Positions 28,653 to 37,376 of a DNA stretch of 47,704 bases are shown piece by piece. The translations under genes were made by a program, and so were the position numbers. The stretch lies in contig CAMDCI010000002.1 in NCBI GenBank assembly GCA_945889715.1, positions 1 through 47,704 on the forward strand, written 5' to 3'. Under the pieces are notes generated by a model. It had not been told where the DNA came from. It saw nothing but the letters and a program-made list of their open reading frames with translations, and searched no databases. Origin of the DNA: Bifidobacterium breve (GTDB lineage: Bacteria > Actinomycetota > Acidimicrobiia > Acidimicrobiales > Ilumatobacteraceae). Numbering within the stretch: the stretch's first letter is position 1; each line of letters begins with the position of its first letter.

Positions 28653-29453
28653 ATGTCTGGCACCGAGCATCTCTTAACCGAAGTGGTGGGGCACACATTG
28701 GTCGTCACCATGAATCGACCCGAAGCCAAGAACGCCCTCAGCCCCGCAATGATCGTGGGCTTGGCCGATGCTTGGGTTCGACTCAACGAGGACGACGACA
28801 TCCGCTGTGCGATCTTGACTGGGTCTGGCGGGTCTTTCTGCACTGGCATGGATCTCAAGGCCCGCGCCAATGACGATGCCGGTCCCAACCCCTACCAAGA
28901 GCGCTGGGCGGCCGACCCCGATCTGCACTGGAAGGCACTGTTGCGGCACTACCGCATTCGTAAACCGTTGATCGCTGCCGTTGAGGGATACGCCGTCGCT
29001 GGTGGCACTGAGATCTTGCAAGCAACTCATCTTCGTGTGGCTGGCGAGAGCGCGACGTTTGGAGTGTTCGAAGCGAAGCGTGGATTGTTTCCTGTCGGCG
29101 GAAGCACGGTTCGATTGCAGCGTCAGATCGGATACACCAATGCGCTCGAGATGTTGCTCACTGCACGCGGATACACGGCGGCTGAAGCCAAAGAAATCGG
29201 TTTGATCGGACACGTGGTGCCCGATGGCCAAGCGTTGACGAAGGCTCTGGAGTTGGCTGAGATGATTTGTGCGAATGGTCCGCTCGCAGTCGAGGCAATC
29301 TTGAAGTCGGTACAAGAAACTGCGGCGATGCCCGAAGCCGAAGCACTCAAGCTTGAGTTTGAAATCGGCTGGCCGATCTTTGCGACGAACGATTCAAAAG
29401 AGGGGCCCCGGGCGTTCGCCGAAAAGCGCTCCCCCAACTGGACCCGCACCTGA
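28653..29453 (+). CDS. echA19: EchA19-like enoyl-CoA hydratase
   Basis: VVTMNRPEAKNALS, DDIRCAILTGSGGSFCTGMDLKA, EAKEIGLIGHVVPDGQALTKALELA, KEGPRAFAEKR.PN; long identity with remembered Rv3516. RBS AAGGAG. Confidence 0.9.
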   Translation: MSGTEHLLTEVVGHTLVVTMNRPEAKNALSPAMIVGLADAWVRLNEDDDIRCAILTGSGGSFCTGMDLKARANDDAGPNPYQERWAADPDLHWKALLRHYRIRKPLIAAVEGYAVAGGTEILQATHLRVAGESATFGVFEAKRGLFPVGGSTVRLQRQIGYTNALEMLLTARGYTAAEAKEIGLIGHVVPDGQALTKALELAEMICANGPLAVEAILKSVQETAAMPEAEALKLEFEIGWPIFATNDSKEGPRAFAEKRSPNWTRT

Positions 29454-29468
29454 CCTGACCATTTCCTA

Positions 29469-29517
29469 CCACTTTGGAATTTGGCTGCCGCCTAGCGGCA
29501 GCCAAACACCTAAGTGG
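29469..29517. terminator. Long hairpin between convergent echA19 and ltp3
   Basis: CCACTT-5nt-TTTGGCTGCCGC-CTA-GCGGCAGCCAAA-5nt-AAGTGG: perfect 12-bp stem, 3-nt loop, plus outer 6-bp stem. Confidence 0.85.
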
Positions 29518-29531
29518 CGGAATTTTACTCT

Positions 29532-30689
29532 TTAGGGTTTGGTGGAGGAGACGAGCCACATCGCGAAGAACTGGCTTCCGCCGCCATACGCGTGCCCAAC
29601 GGCCTTCTTAGCACCATCAATCTGATGCTCGCCGGCCTTACCCATCACTTGCATCGCCGCCTCACCGAATCGCAGCATTCCCGATGCACCAATCGGATTA
29701 CTCGACAGCACTCCGCCCGACGGATTGATCGGTAGCGATCCACCCATTTCAGTGATGCCATCTTCAACCCAGCGCCAGCCTTCGTTGCGCGGAGCAAATC
29801 CCAAGTTCTCTAGCCACATCGGCTCGAACCAAGCGAACGGCACATACATCTCAACGACGTCGATTTCTTCAGCAGGATTCTTGATTCCGGCCTTACGCCA
29901 CAAATCAGCTGCGCACATTTCGCCAGCCACCGGACTCACTTGCTCACGTCCAGCGAACGCGGTCGGCTCACTGCGCATCGCCGTCGCGTGCACCCAAGCT
30001 TTACGTCCCGCATGCTTGTCGGCTCGCTCTTCGCTCATCAACACCAACGCCATTGCACCATCACTTGACGGACAGGTTTCGATAAAACGAATCGGATCCC
30101 ACAACATCGGAGTCTCAAGCGCCTTCTCGAGCGTCCAATCGGGTTCATGCAAATGTGCATATGGGTTCTTACACGCATTCGTGCGATCTTTCACTGCAAC
30201 CATCGCACCGATGTGCTTGGGGGCTCCAGAACGACCGATGTATCCACGCACAATCGGCGAGAAGTAACCGCCAGCGCCAGCATGCACTGGCATACCGAAC
30301 GGGATCGGCACGCTCAGCGCCCACATCGCATTGCCGTCGCTTTGCTTTTCAAAGCCGATTGTCAAAACTGTTCCGTGAATTCCGGCCATCACATGTTGCG
30401 CTGCAACAATTGCTGTTGATCCACCTACAGAACCAGCCGTGTGAACACGGAACACCGGCTTGCCATGAGCGGCCAAGGCATCGGCCAGCCACAGTTCGGG
30501 CATTGCGACACCTTCAAGTGAATCTGGTGCCTTACCAATCACAATCGCATCGACATCAGCGATCGTGATGTTGGCATCAGCCAACGCACGGTCGACTGCC
30601 TCGCGCACCAAACCTGCAATTGAAACATCAGCACGACAAGCAGCGTGCTTAGTTTGACCTACTCCGACGACTGCACAAAGTTCAGCCAT
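29532..30689 (-). CDS. ltp3: Ltp3-like thiolase-fold/lipid-transfer protein
   Basis: VVGVGQTKHA, VHTAGSVGGSTAIVAA, NPSGGVLSSNPIGASGMLRF. ATG 30689 preferred over 30878. Confidence 0.87.
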   Translation of the reverse strand: MAELCAVVGVGQTKHAACRADVSIAGLVREAVDRALADANITIADVDAIVIGKAPDSLEGVAMPELWLADALAAHGKPVFRVHTAGSVGGSTAIVAAQHVMAGIHGTVLTIGFEKQSDGNAMWALSVPIPFGMPVHAGAGGYFSPIVRGYIGRSGAPKHIGAMVAVKDRTNACKNPYAHLHEPDWTLEKALETPMLWDPIRFIETCPSSDGAMALVLMSEERADKHAGRKAWVHATAMRSEPTAFAGREQVSPVAGEMCAADLWRKAGIKNPAEEIDVVEMYVPFAWFEPMWLENLGFAPRNEGWRWVEDGITEMGGSLPINPSGGVLSSNPIGASGMLRFGEAAMQVMGKAGEHQIDGAKKAVGHAYGGGSQFFAMWLVSSTKP

Positions 30690-30690
30690 G

Positions 30691-31749
30691 TCACTCACCT
30701 TCCATGACGCATACCAAATTTTGTTGCAACATTGGTCCACTTGTGCAGTGAGCCAAAACTCGATCGGCCGCACCAGCAAAAATGCTTTCGGCCGCTTCAG
30801 CGAAACGCGCAAGACCTGCGGCCATCGCCGGGTTCGCCACCAATGCTCCACCACTTGGGTTGATATGAGTTGATTCACTCAAACCCATTGCGTTTCGCAA
30901 CAGCAACTCTTGATGTGTATACGGGGCATGAAGCTCGGCAACATCAATACGGTCTTTAGCGACTCCTGCTTTTTGGGCCGCGATCGCTGCTGAAGAACTT
31001 TCGATCATTGAACGAGCACCCAAACGTTGCGTATCAATGCGGTGATCAATTCCGCGAATCCATGCCGGACGTTCGGCTAAACGACGTGCAACATCGCCAG
31101 CGGCTAAGACAACTGCGTTGCACCCGTCTACCGGAGTCGCGCAGTCGTGCGCACGCAACGGATTCAGTGTGTACGGCATCGCCAACAAATCGTCGACCGA
31201 CTCATTGCCTTTCGTAAAGGCAATCGTGTTGTTATGCGCATCACGTCGGCTTCGGGCAGCAACTTCGGCCATCTGTCGTTCAGTGACAACGCCAGCTTCG
31301 AGACATGCTCGGGCTTGCAGTGCAGCCAACGCATCGAAACCGGGCTTGAGCGGCGCCACCATGTACGGGTCGGTTTGCAAACTGAGAATTTGGTCAATTG
31401 GTCCTGATGTTGATTTTCCATTTGAGAAAACAAGAGCAACATCAACTTCGCCAGTTTGAATTTTCACCCATGCTTCATACAAAGCAAAGGCACCATCGGC
31501 TTCAACGTGGCTTTCAATAATCGGCGGCCAAGCGCCAATTGCATCAACTGCGGCAACGAAGCTAAAAGGCTGACCACTCATGTAGTCACAAGATCCGTGA
31601 CACCAGAAGCCAATGTCACTACGTTCAATTCCGACTTTGTCAAGCAACTGTTGAATGACTGGCAACAGAATTTCGACTGATGTGAAGGTGCTATTTACTT
31701 CGCTCGGACGTTGAGCTGTTCCGACGATTGCAATATCTCGTAGCGCCAT
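30691..31749 (-). CDS. ltp4: Ltp4-like thiolase-fold/lipid-transfer protein
   Basis: IVGTAQRPSEVN, ESHVEADGAFALYEAWVKIQTGEVDVALV, NPSGGALVANPAMAAGLARF. Confidence 0.86.
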   Translation of the reverse strand: MALRDIAIVGTAQRPSEVNSTFTSVEILLPVIQQLLDKVGIERSDIGFWCHGSCDYMSGQPFSFVAAVDAIGAWPPIIESHVEADGAFALYEAWVKIQTGEVDVALVFSNGKSTSGPIDQILSLQTDPYMVAPLKPGFDALAALQARACLEAGVVTERQMAEVAARSRRDAHNNTIAFTKGNESVDDLLAMPYTLNPLRAHDCATPVDGCNAVVLAAGDVARRLAERPAWIRGIDHRIDTQRLGARSMIESSSAAIAAQKAGVAKDRIDVAELHAPYTHQELLLRNAMGLSESTHINPSGGALVANPAMAAGLARFAEAAESIFAGAADRVLAHCTSGPMLQQNLVCVMEGE

Positions 31750-32246
31750 CAGCTTGCTCCCGATTCTGAACCCATCACGCGGTCTGGTTCACCGGTGGGG
31801 CGAAAGTGTTGAATGTTTTCCAAACTGGGACCCCACTCAGATTTGTCTTTCCACACTGGTTCAACGCGCATACCAATGCGCACATCTTCTGCTTCGCACT
31901 CTTGAATGAGGTGCTGCATCGAGATGTCAGCACCGTCAAGCAAAATTTGCGCAGCCACATACGGTAATTTAATTTTTTGTCCTAAGAACGGAACGTTGAC
32001 GATGCAAAAAGTTGTGATCGTCCCCTTCGGTCCAACTTCAACATCGCCAGCCAAAATTTTGGCGCACTTCGGACACACACCATTGCGCGGTGGGAAATAC
32101 ACCAGAGCACAACTCGGACAACGTTTGCCGACAAACTTGCCATTCATGAGACCTGCGAGGTGGCTTGTCGCATTAGGACCAGCTGACCAGTTGTAGGTCA
32201 CGCCAATTGGTTGACGAAGTCGTACCAATCCATCGGCTTCACTCAT
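31749..32246 (-). CDS. DUF35 OB-fold protein with zinc ribbon
   Basis: KRCPSCALVYFPPRNGVCPKCAKI (two CxxC) followed by OB-fold-like sequence. Confidence 0.88.
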   Translation of the reverse strand: MSEADGLVRLRQPIGVTYNWSAGPNATSHLAGLMNGKFVGKRCPSCALVYFPPRNGVCPKCAKILAGDVEVGPKGTITTFCIVNVPFLGQKIKLPYVAAQILLDGADISMQHLIQECEAEDVRIGMRVEPVWKDKSEWGPSLENIQHFRPTGEPDRVMGSESGAS

Positions 32247-32716
32247 GACACACCTCCCACAACATCGAAACAGGCAATGTCGGTGACGCCGCCTGGTCGG
32301 TCTTGCGCCCAGCGCACCTTGACTTTCGTGCCAATCGCAATGTTTTCGAGCGAACCGGCGTCGACGGCGTGCAACATCGGTACATCGGCCCCGTCAATTG
32401 TGATCAATGCCCATGCGAAAGGGTGGCTCAATGGCTGACCCTCAACGGGAGTTGACTGCCAAGCCCAGGTTGAGACCGTTCCTGTATCGGATAGTGACAC
32501 CCATTCGGTCAATTGGGCTCCGGTCACTGGATCGAATTCAGCCGGCGGAAAATAGACCCGGCCATCGCTACCGCGAGTTCCCTCGAGCCGACATTCGGAC
32601 AACGAAGTGAAGAACCGTGACAACAAAGTGCCCACAGTCCTTTTGTATGGGTAAGCGACTTCTAGTGGCGCAACAAAAACATCGCCCACCATCGAATGAG
32701 ATGTAGTTCCAGACAC
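32243..32716 (-). CDS. DUF35-like OB-fold protein with degenerate zinc ribbon
   Basis: SECRLEGTRGSDGRVYFPPAEFDPVTG keeps the VYFPP core but lacks CxxC pairs; 4-nt overlap with the next DUF35 gene. Confidence 0.82.
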   Translation of the reverse strand: MSGTTSHSMVGDVFVAPLEVAYPYKRTVGTLLSRFFTSLSECRLEGTRGSDGRVYFPPAEFDPVTGAQLTEWVSLSDTGTVSTWAWQSTPVEGQPLSHPFAWALITIDGADVPMLHAVDAGSLENIAIGTKVKVRWAQDRPGGVTDIACFDVVGGVS

Positions 32717-32872
32717 GACAAGTTTTTAGCACGCCTCAACAGCTCGATACTTATCGACACGCCGATTCTCGTGCTCTTGTTTCAAATTCTTCCTCTTTCT
32801 ACTTTGGGTCAAGGTTGCTAGTGTCATGAACGACGTCGGGTCATGGGGATGCCGATGTCGTAGGGGGATGAC

Positions 32873-34357
32873 ATGACAAATTCTTCGAATTTTGGGCCAC
32901 TGAACTTTGGTCGTACATTCGCAGCGCTCACCTTGGTCGCACTCGCAACTGTCGGCTGCTCGAATCGAACTGCCGACGACGCCGCGCCAACCGCGGCACC
33001 TGCAACCGCCGCTCCTGCCGCGACAGATGCACCAACAGGTACCGACGCTCCCGTCACGACCGATGCGCCTACTGGTCCGATGTTCGGAACAATGGCGAGC
33101 CCGTGTGGTCCAGCAACAGACGCAGGTGTCCCCACAATTGCTGACGGACAAAATGGCGGCGACACCATCAAGCTCGGTACTGCCAACGACCACGGGTACG
33201 AAGGCGCACCAGGCACAACGCTTGAAATGCTCGACGCCGCCAAAGCATTTGCTGGTTGGTGCAACGCCCAAGGTGGCATCCGCGGTCTACCGATTGAGAT
33301 TGTCGACCTTGATGGCAAATTGTTCTCGGTTCCTCCCTCGATGGAACAAGCATGTAGCGAAGTGTTCGCAATGGCCGGCGGCGGCTGGGTCTTTGACGAC
33401 CAGATGTACCCACGATTCCACGAATGCGGAATGATTTCATTCTCTGGCTATGCCGTGAGCGCAACAGCGTCCATGGCCAATGGAAAGATTCAGCCGATTC
33501 CCAACCCAGCCAATGAAAAGCCAGCTCAATGGCTGAACTGGGCCAGGGACACCTATCCCGAAGCAATCAAAAAAACTGCGCTTATCTACGGTGACTTTTT
33601 AACAACCAAGAATGTCGCCGATCAATTAGCAGCAACGATGAAGGTTGTTGGCGGATACGGCGAGCCGTCAATGATTACTTATAACCCCGCTGGCGAAGCT
33701 AACTGGACTCCTTTTGCACAAAAATTGAAATCCGAAGGCATCACGTTCATGTCTTTCGTTGGAACTGACTCAAACTTGGTCTTGCTCTACAAAGCAATGC
33801 GCGAAGTTGGTTATGTACCAGACGTCGTGCTGAACGATGCCAACTTCTATTCGTCCATGATGGTCGCCGAAGGTAACGCCGCCTCCAACGAAGGCTTCTT
33901 AGCCCGAACGATGTACGCACCTTTTGAAGAAGCCGACGATTTCCCTGGTATGGCCTCGTACTTAGACATGATGGCGACGTACAACCCAGAGGGACGCATC
34001 GCCGGTCTTGGATTGCAAGCAACTTCTGCCTTGCTGATGTTTGTCACCTCCGCTAACGCATGTCTTGATAGCAACAACAACGTTCTCGAGCGTGAATGTG
34101 TATTGGCTCAAGGCATGAAAATTGATTCGTGGACCGGTGGTGGGTTGCATAGCGAAACCAATCCCGCCGCAAAGACTGCGCCAAAGTGCGGACTCATCAT
34201 GGGTGTCAAAGATGGCAAATGGGCTCGCATCTACCCAGAGGTGGGTTCAGCCGATGACAATGGTGGCGGTTGGCATTGTGATGAAAATGGTGCAGTCGAA
34301 ATTGTGGGCGACTTCGGCGATGTGACATCTGGTGTTGATCCAACTCGGCCAAACTGA
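32873..34357 (+). CDS. LivK-type ABC transporter substrate-binding lipoprotein (SBP2)
   Basis: Lipobox ATVGC, Ala/Thr/Pro-rich linker, FAGWCNAQGGIRGLPIEIVD; first gene of a liv-type operon. Confidence 0.9.
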   Translation: MTNSSNFGPLNFGRTFAALTLVALATVGCSNRTADDAAPTAAPATAAPAATDAPTGTDAPVTTDAPTGPMFGTMASPCGPATDAGVPTIADGQNGGDTIKLGTANDHGYEGAPGTTLEMLDAAKAFAGWCNAQGGIRGLPIEIVDLDGKLFSVPPSMEQACSEVFAMAGGGWVFDDQMYPRFHECGMISFSGYAVSATASMANGKIQPIPNPANEKPAQWLNWARDTYPEAIKKTALIYGDFLTTKNVADQLAATMKVVGGYGEPSMITYNPAGEANWTPFAQKLKSEGITFMSFVGTDSNLVLLYKAMREVGYVPDVVLNDANFYSSMMVAEGNAASNEGFLARTMYAPFEEADDFPGMASYLDMMATYNPEGRIAGLGLQATSALLMFVTSANACLDSNNNVLERECVLAQGMKIDSWTGGGLHSETNPAAKTAPKCGLIMGVKDGKWARIYPEVGSADDNGGGWHCDENGAVEIVGDFGDVTSGVDPTRPN

Positions 34358-34392
34358 GTCGGCTTCAATGTGATGAATCGATCTGATCTCTG

Positions 34393-36666
34393 ATGCAAGA
34401 ACTTTTGACGTTCACCATCATTGGTCTGTCTACGGGCGCTATCTATGCAGTAGTCGCCAGTGGCTTGGTAGTCACGTACACAACATCGGGCATCTTCAAC
34501 CTTGCTCACGGGGCGACCGGAATGCTGGCTGCATTTACGTATTGGCAATTGCGATTTGACTGGAATTTGCCTGCTCCAGTAGCACTCTTTATTACTTTGT
34601 TCATCTTGTGCCCGCTCTTTGGCATACTCACCGAACGTTTCGTGATGCGCGGGTTACAGGGCACCTCCGAGGTCGTCAAACTGTCGGTGACAGTTGCGTT
34701 GTTTGCATTCATGATCGGAATCGCTAACTGGATTTGGCCGAGCGATTCAAGCCGTGAGGCCTTCTTAAAGTTCTATGAAGGAAACAAGGTTTCAATTTTT
34801 GGCATCAATATCAGCTGGCACAAACTCATCACCTTCGGTTGCGCAATCTTGGTCGCAATCGTTTTGCGCCTATTGCTCTTTCGAACTCGTATGGGTGTAG
34901 CAATGAGAGCGGTTGTTGACGATCGTGCACTCACCGAACTCAACGGTGGTCGCCCTGACCGCGTCGCAATGTTTGCCTGGTCCCTCAGCGCCATGCTCGC
35001 TGGCCTCGCCGGGATCTTGCTAGCTGGCGAACAGCAACTCAACATTGAGCCACTCGTTCTTTTAGTCATCAATGCTTACGCTGCGGCCATCATTGGTCGT
35101 TTAAAGAATCTGCCCATGACATTTGCTGGAGCCGCTGTTCTGGGTTTGCTTGATGCGTACTATCTCCAATTCTCTGACAAGTCTTGGTTCCCCCAATCAG
35201 TCATGGGATTCGGAATTTCTGGGATGCGCGCGTCGATCCCAACAATCGTTCTTTTCATCGCACTTCTGGCTCGTCCACAAAGTCGATTGCGGGCCGGTGT
35301 CGTGCGTATTCGCGAGCAAAATAAAGTTCCGGCCTGGAGCACTTCAGTGCTAGGTGCTGTTTCGCTGATCACCATCGTGGTTGCTATTTCTGGAATGCTC
35401 ACCCGTTCCAACACTCTGTTACTCCTGAATGGATTTACTTTCGCGATCGTGGCTTTATCGCTCGTCCCGCTCACCGGATACGCCGGCCAGATGTCGCTCG
35501 CTCCATTGACCTTTGCGGGCCTTGGTGCGATCGCTATGTCAAAACTTCCAGGCGATGGAAATTTGCTGACGTTGATCGCAGTAGTTGTGATCGTTGCGCT
35601 CATCGGAGCCTTAGTTGCGCTTCCCGCTATTCGACTCTCCGGAATTTACTTGGCACTTTCAACTGCAGCATTCGCAGTCTTGGTAACGAAACTTGTTTTT
35701 AATCAGAAACAAACTTTTATGAGCGGCAACATCGCAGTACCGGTGCTCGACATTCCATTTGTTGAAATCAATTCGCCGCGCGGTCGCTTGATTTTAGCTT
35801 CGGTGGCATTTTCACTTTTAGGTCTCGGAGTCGTAGCAATTCGACGGAGCCGACTAGGACGCCGCCTCATTGCTCTCAAAGACTCACCCGTAGCGGCGGC
35901 GACTTTAGGTATGAGTCTGACCCGCACCAAGCTGGCAGCATTCTCTATCTCTGCGGGCATCGCTGCTTGCGCAGGCGCATTAGCCGGTGACAAAGTGAGC
36001 CCGCAGCAATATGACTTCACACAAAGCTTGCCCGTCGTCTTGCTTGCAGTCGTTGGCGGTGTCGGAACTGTTGGTGGTGCATTGTTTGGCGGGTTGATGC
36101 TTGGGGGCAACTCGGTTCTTGCAACAGTTGTTCCAACCCTAAAAAACGTCACCAAAATTCTTCCTGGCACAATCGGAGTCACTCTTGGCCGCAACCCCAC
36201 CGGGGCCGCGTCACAAATTGCCGACTCCTTTCGCTCGCTAGCCAATCGTTGGAACCTTCTTGCATTTGCAGCAGCTGGCGGAATTGTCATCTGGGTTCTT
36301 GATGCCCAATACGTCATTTCGCACTGGGCGTTCTTCATTGGTGGTGTCTTCTGGATACTGGCTGTCACCCCCAACCTGGTCGGAATTATGCAAACAACAA
36401 CAACTCGACGAATGATCGCCAGTATCTATCTAGGAATCGGTCTCGTTGTTGCAATTTCAGTTGATTGGGATAACGCCGTTGACTCGACGGGTAAGCGTCT
36501 CATCGCTCTCATTCTGCTCATCGCTTTGTTTGGAGTTGGGGCACAACGAGTCACCGAAAATGCGCCACGCATCCATCGCTCCTCACCCGACGTCATTGGT
36601 TTGACAACAGATTTCACTGACGAAGAACTCGATCATGCCGAGCGTGAGTTAGGCGTGGTGCTCTGA
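34393..36666 (+). CDS. Fused LivH-LivM branched-chain-amino-acid-type ABC permease with C-terminal hydrophobic extension
   Basis: N-half GAIYAVVASGLVVTYTTSGIFNLAHGA (LivH); second half GYAGQMSLAPLTFAGLGAIA (LivM); TM-like C-tail. Confidence 0.93.
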   Translation: MQELLTFTIIGLSTGAIYAVVASGLVVTYTTSGIFNLAHGATGMLAAFTYWQLRFDWNLPAPVALFITLFILCPLFGILTERFVMRGLQGTSEVVKLSVTVALFAFMIGIANWIWPSDSSREAFLKFYEGNKVSIFGINISWHKLITFGCAILVAIVLRLLLFRTRMGVAMRAVVDDRALTELNGGRPDRVAMFAWSLSAMLAGLAGILLAGEQQLNIEPLVLLVINAYAAAIIGRLKNLPMTFAGAAVLGLLDAYYLQFSDKSWFPQSVMGFGISGMRASIPTIVLFIALLARPQSRLRAGVVRIREQNKVPAWSTSVLGAVSLITIVVAISGMLTRSNTLLLLNGFTFAIVALSLVPLTGYAGQMSLAPLTFAGLGAIAMSKLPGDGNLLTLIAVVVIVALIGALVALPAIRLSGIYLALSTAAFAVLVTKLVFNQKQTFMSGNIAVPVLDIPFVEINSPRGRLILASVAFSLLGLGVVAIRRSRLGRRLIALKDSPVAAATLGMSLTRTKLAAFSISAGIAACAGALAGDKVSPQQYDFTQSLPVVLLAVVGGVGTVGGALFGGLMLGGNSVLATVVPTLKNVTKILPGTIGVTLGRNPTGAASQIADSFRSLANRWNLLAFAAAGGIVIWVLDAQYVISHWAFFIGGVFWILAVTPNLVGIMQTTTTRRMIASIYLGIGLVVAISVDWDNAVDSTGKRLIALILLIALFGVGAQRVTENAPRIHRSSPDVIGLTTDFTDEELDHAERELGVVL

Positions 36667-37376
36667 TGTCACTTCTTGAAGTTCGTGGTGTCATGGTGCG
36701 CTTCGGAGGCGTGATGGCCATTGGCGGAGTCGACCTTGATGTTCAAGCTGGCGAAGTCACTGGTCTCATCGGCCCTAACGGAGCGGGAAAGACAACTTTG
36801 TTTAACGTCATCAGTGGAATGCAAGAGCCGACGGCGGGTTCGGTGCAGGTCAGTGGAGTTGATGTGACGAACGAAGCTCCACACCGCCGAGCCAAGCGGG
36901 GTCTCGCCCGAACATTCCAACGCCTCGAATTGTTTAGTTCACTGACCGTACGTGACAATGTGCGCGTTGCCGCCGAACTTGCGGCGCTCACAAACATCGA
37001 CGAGACAGTTGACAACCTGCTTGAAAAAGTTGGAGTGAGTGATTTAGCCGAACAAACAGCAGGCGATCTTCCCACCGGATCAGCACGCCTCGTTGAGATA
37101 GCTCGTGCTCTTGCAACCGGTCCGCGTTTGCTACTTCTTGATGAACCAGCTTCTGGTCTCGACGAAGCCGAGAGCGATCGACTTGGGGCACTACTACGCG
37201 AACTCACTTCCGACGGACTTGGCGTTCTGCTGGTTGAACATGACATGAGTTTGGTGATGCATGTGTGCGATCGAATTTTTGTTCTAGATCTCGGATTCAT
37301 CATCGCTAACGGGACACCCAGTGAAATTCAGCACGACCCCAAGGTGCTTCAGGCATATCTCGGAGCGCCATCATGA
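36666..37376 (+). CDS. livG: LivG-type ABC ATPase
   Basis: GPNGAGKTT, LLLLDEPASGLDEAE. Confidence 0.93.
   Translation: MSLLEVRGVMVRFGGVMAIGGVDLDVQAGEVTGLIGPNGAGKTTLFNVISGMQEPTAGSVQVSGVDVTNEAPHRRAKRGLARTFQRLELFSSLTVRDNVRVAAELAALTNIDETVDNLLEKVGVSDLAEQTAGDLPTGSARLVEIARALATGPRLLLLDEPASGLDEAESDRLGALLRELTSDGLGVLLVEHDMSLVMHVCDRIFVLDLGFIIANGTPSEIQHDPKVLQAYLGAPS

Noticed and set aside
28674-29315. 213-aa minus-strand ORF opposite echA19
   Set aside because: Shadow ORF of a strongly supported crotonase.
32726-33318. Overlapping minus-strand ORFs (181 and 164 aa) at the SBP2 5' end
   Set aside because: Cys/Arg- or Ala/Val-rich antisense translations of the repetitive SBP2 lipoprotein linker; SBP2 has lipobox, RBS and paralogue.
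35703-36374. 223-aa minus-strand ORF opposite livHM
   Set aside because: Pro/Thr/Arg-rich shadow of hydrophobic coding sequence; no motif or RBS.
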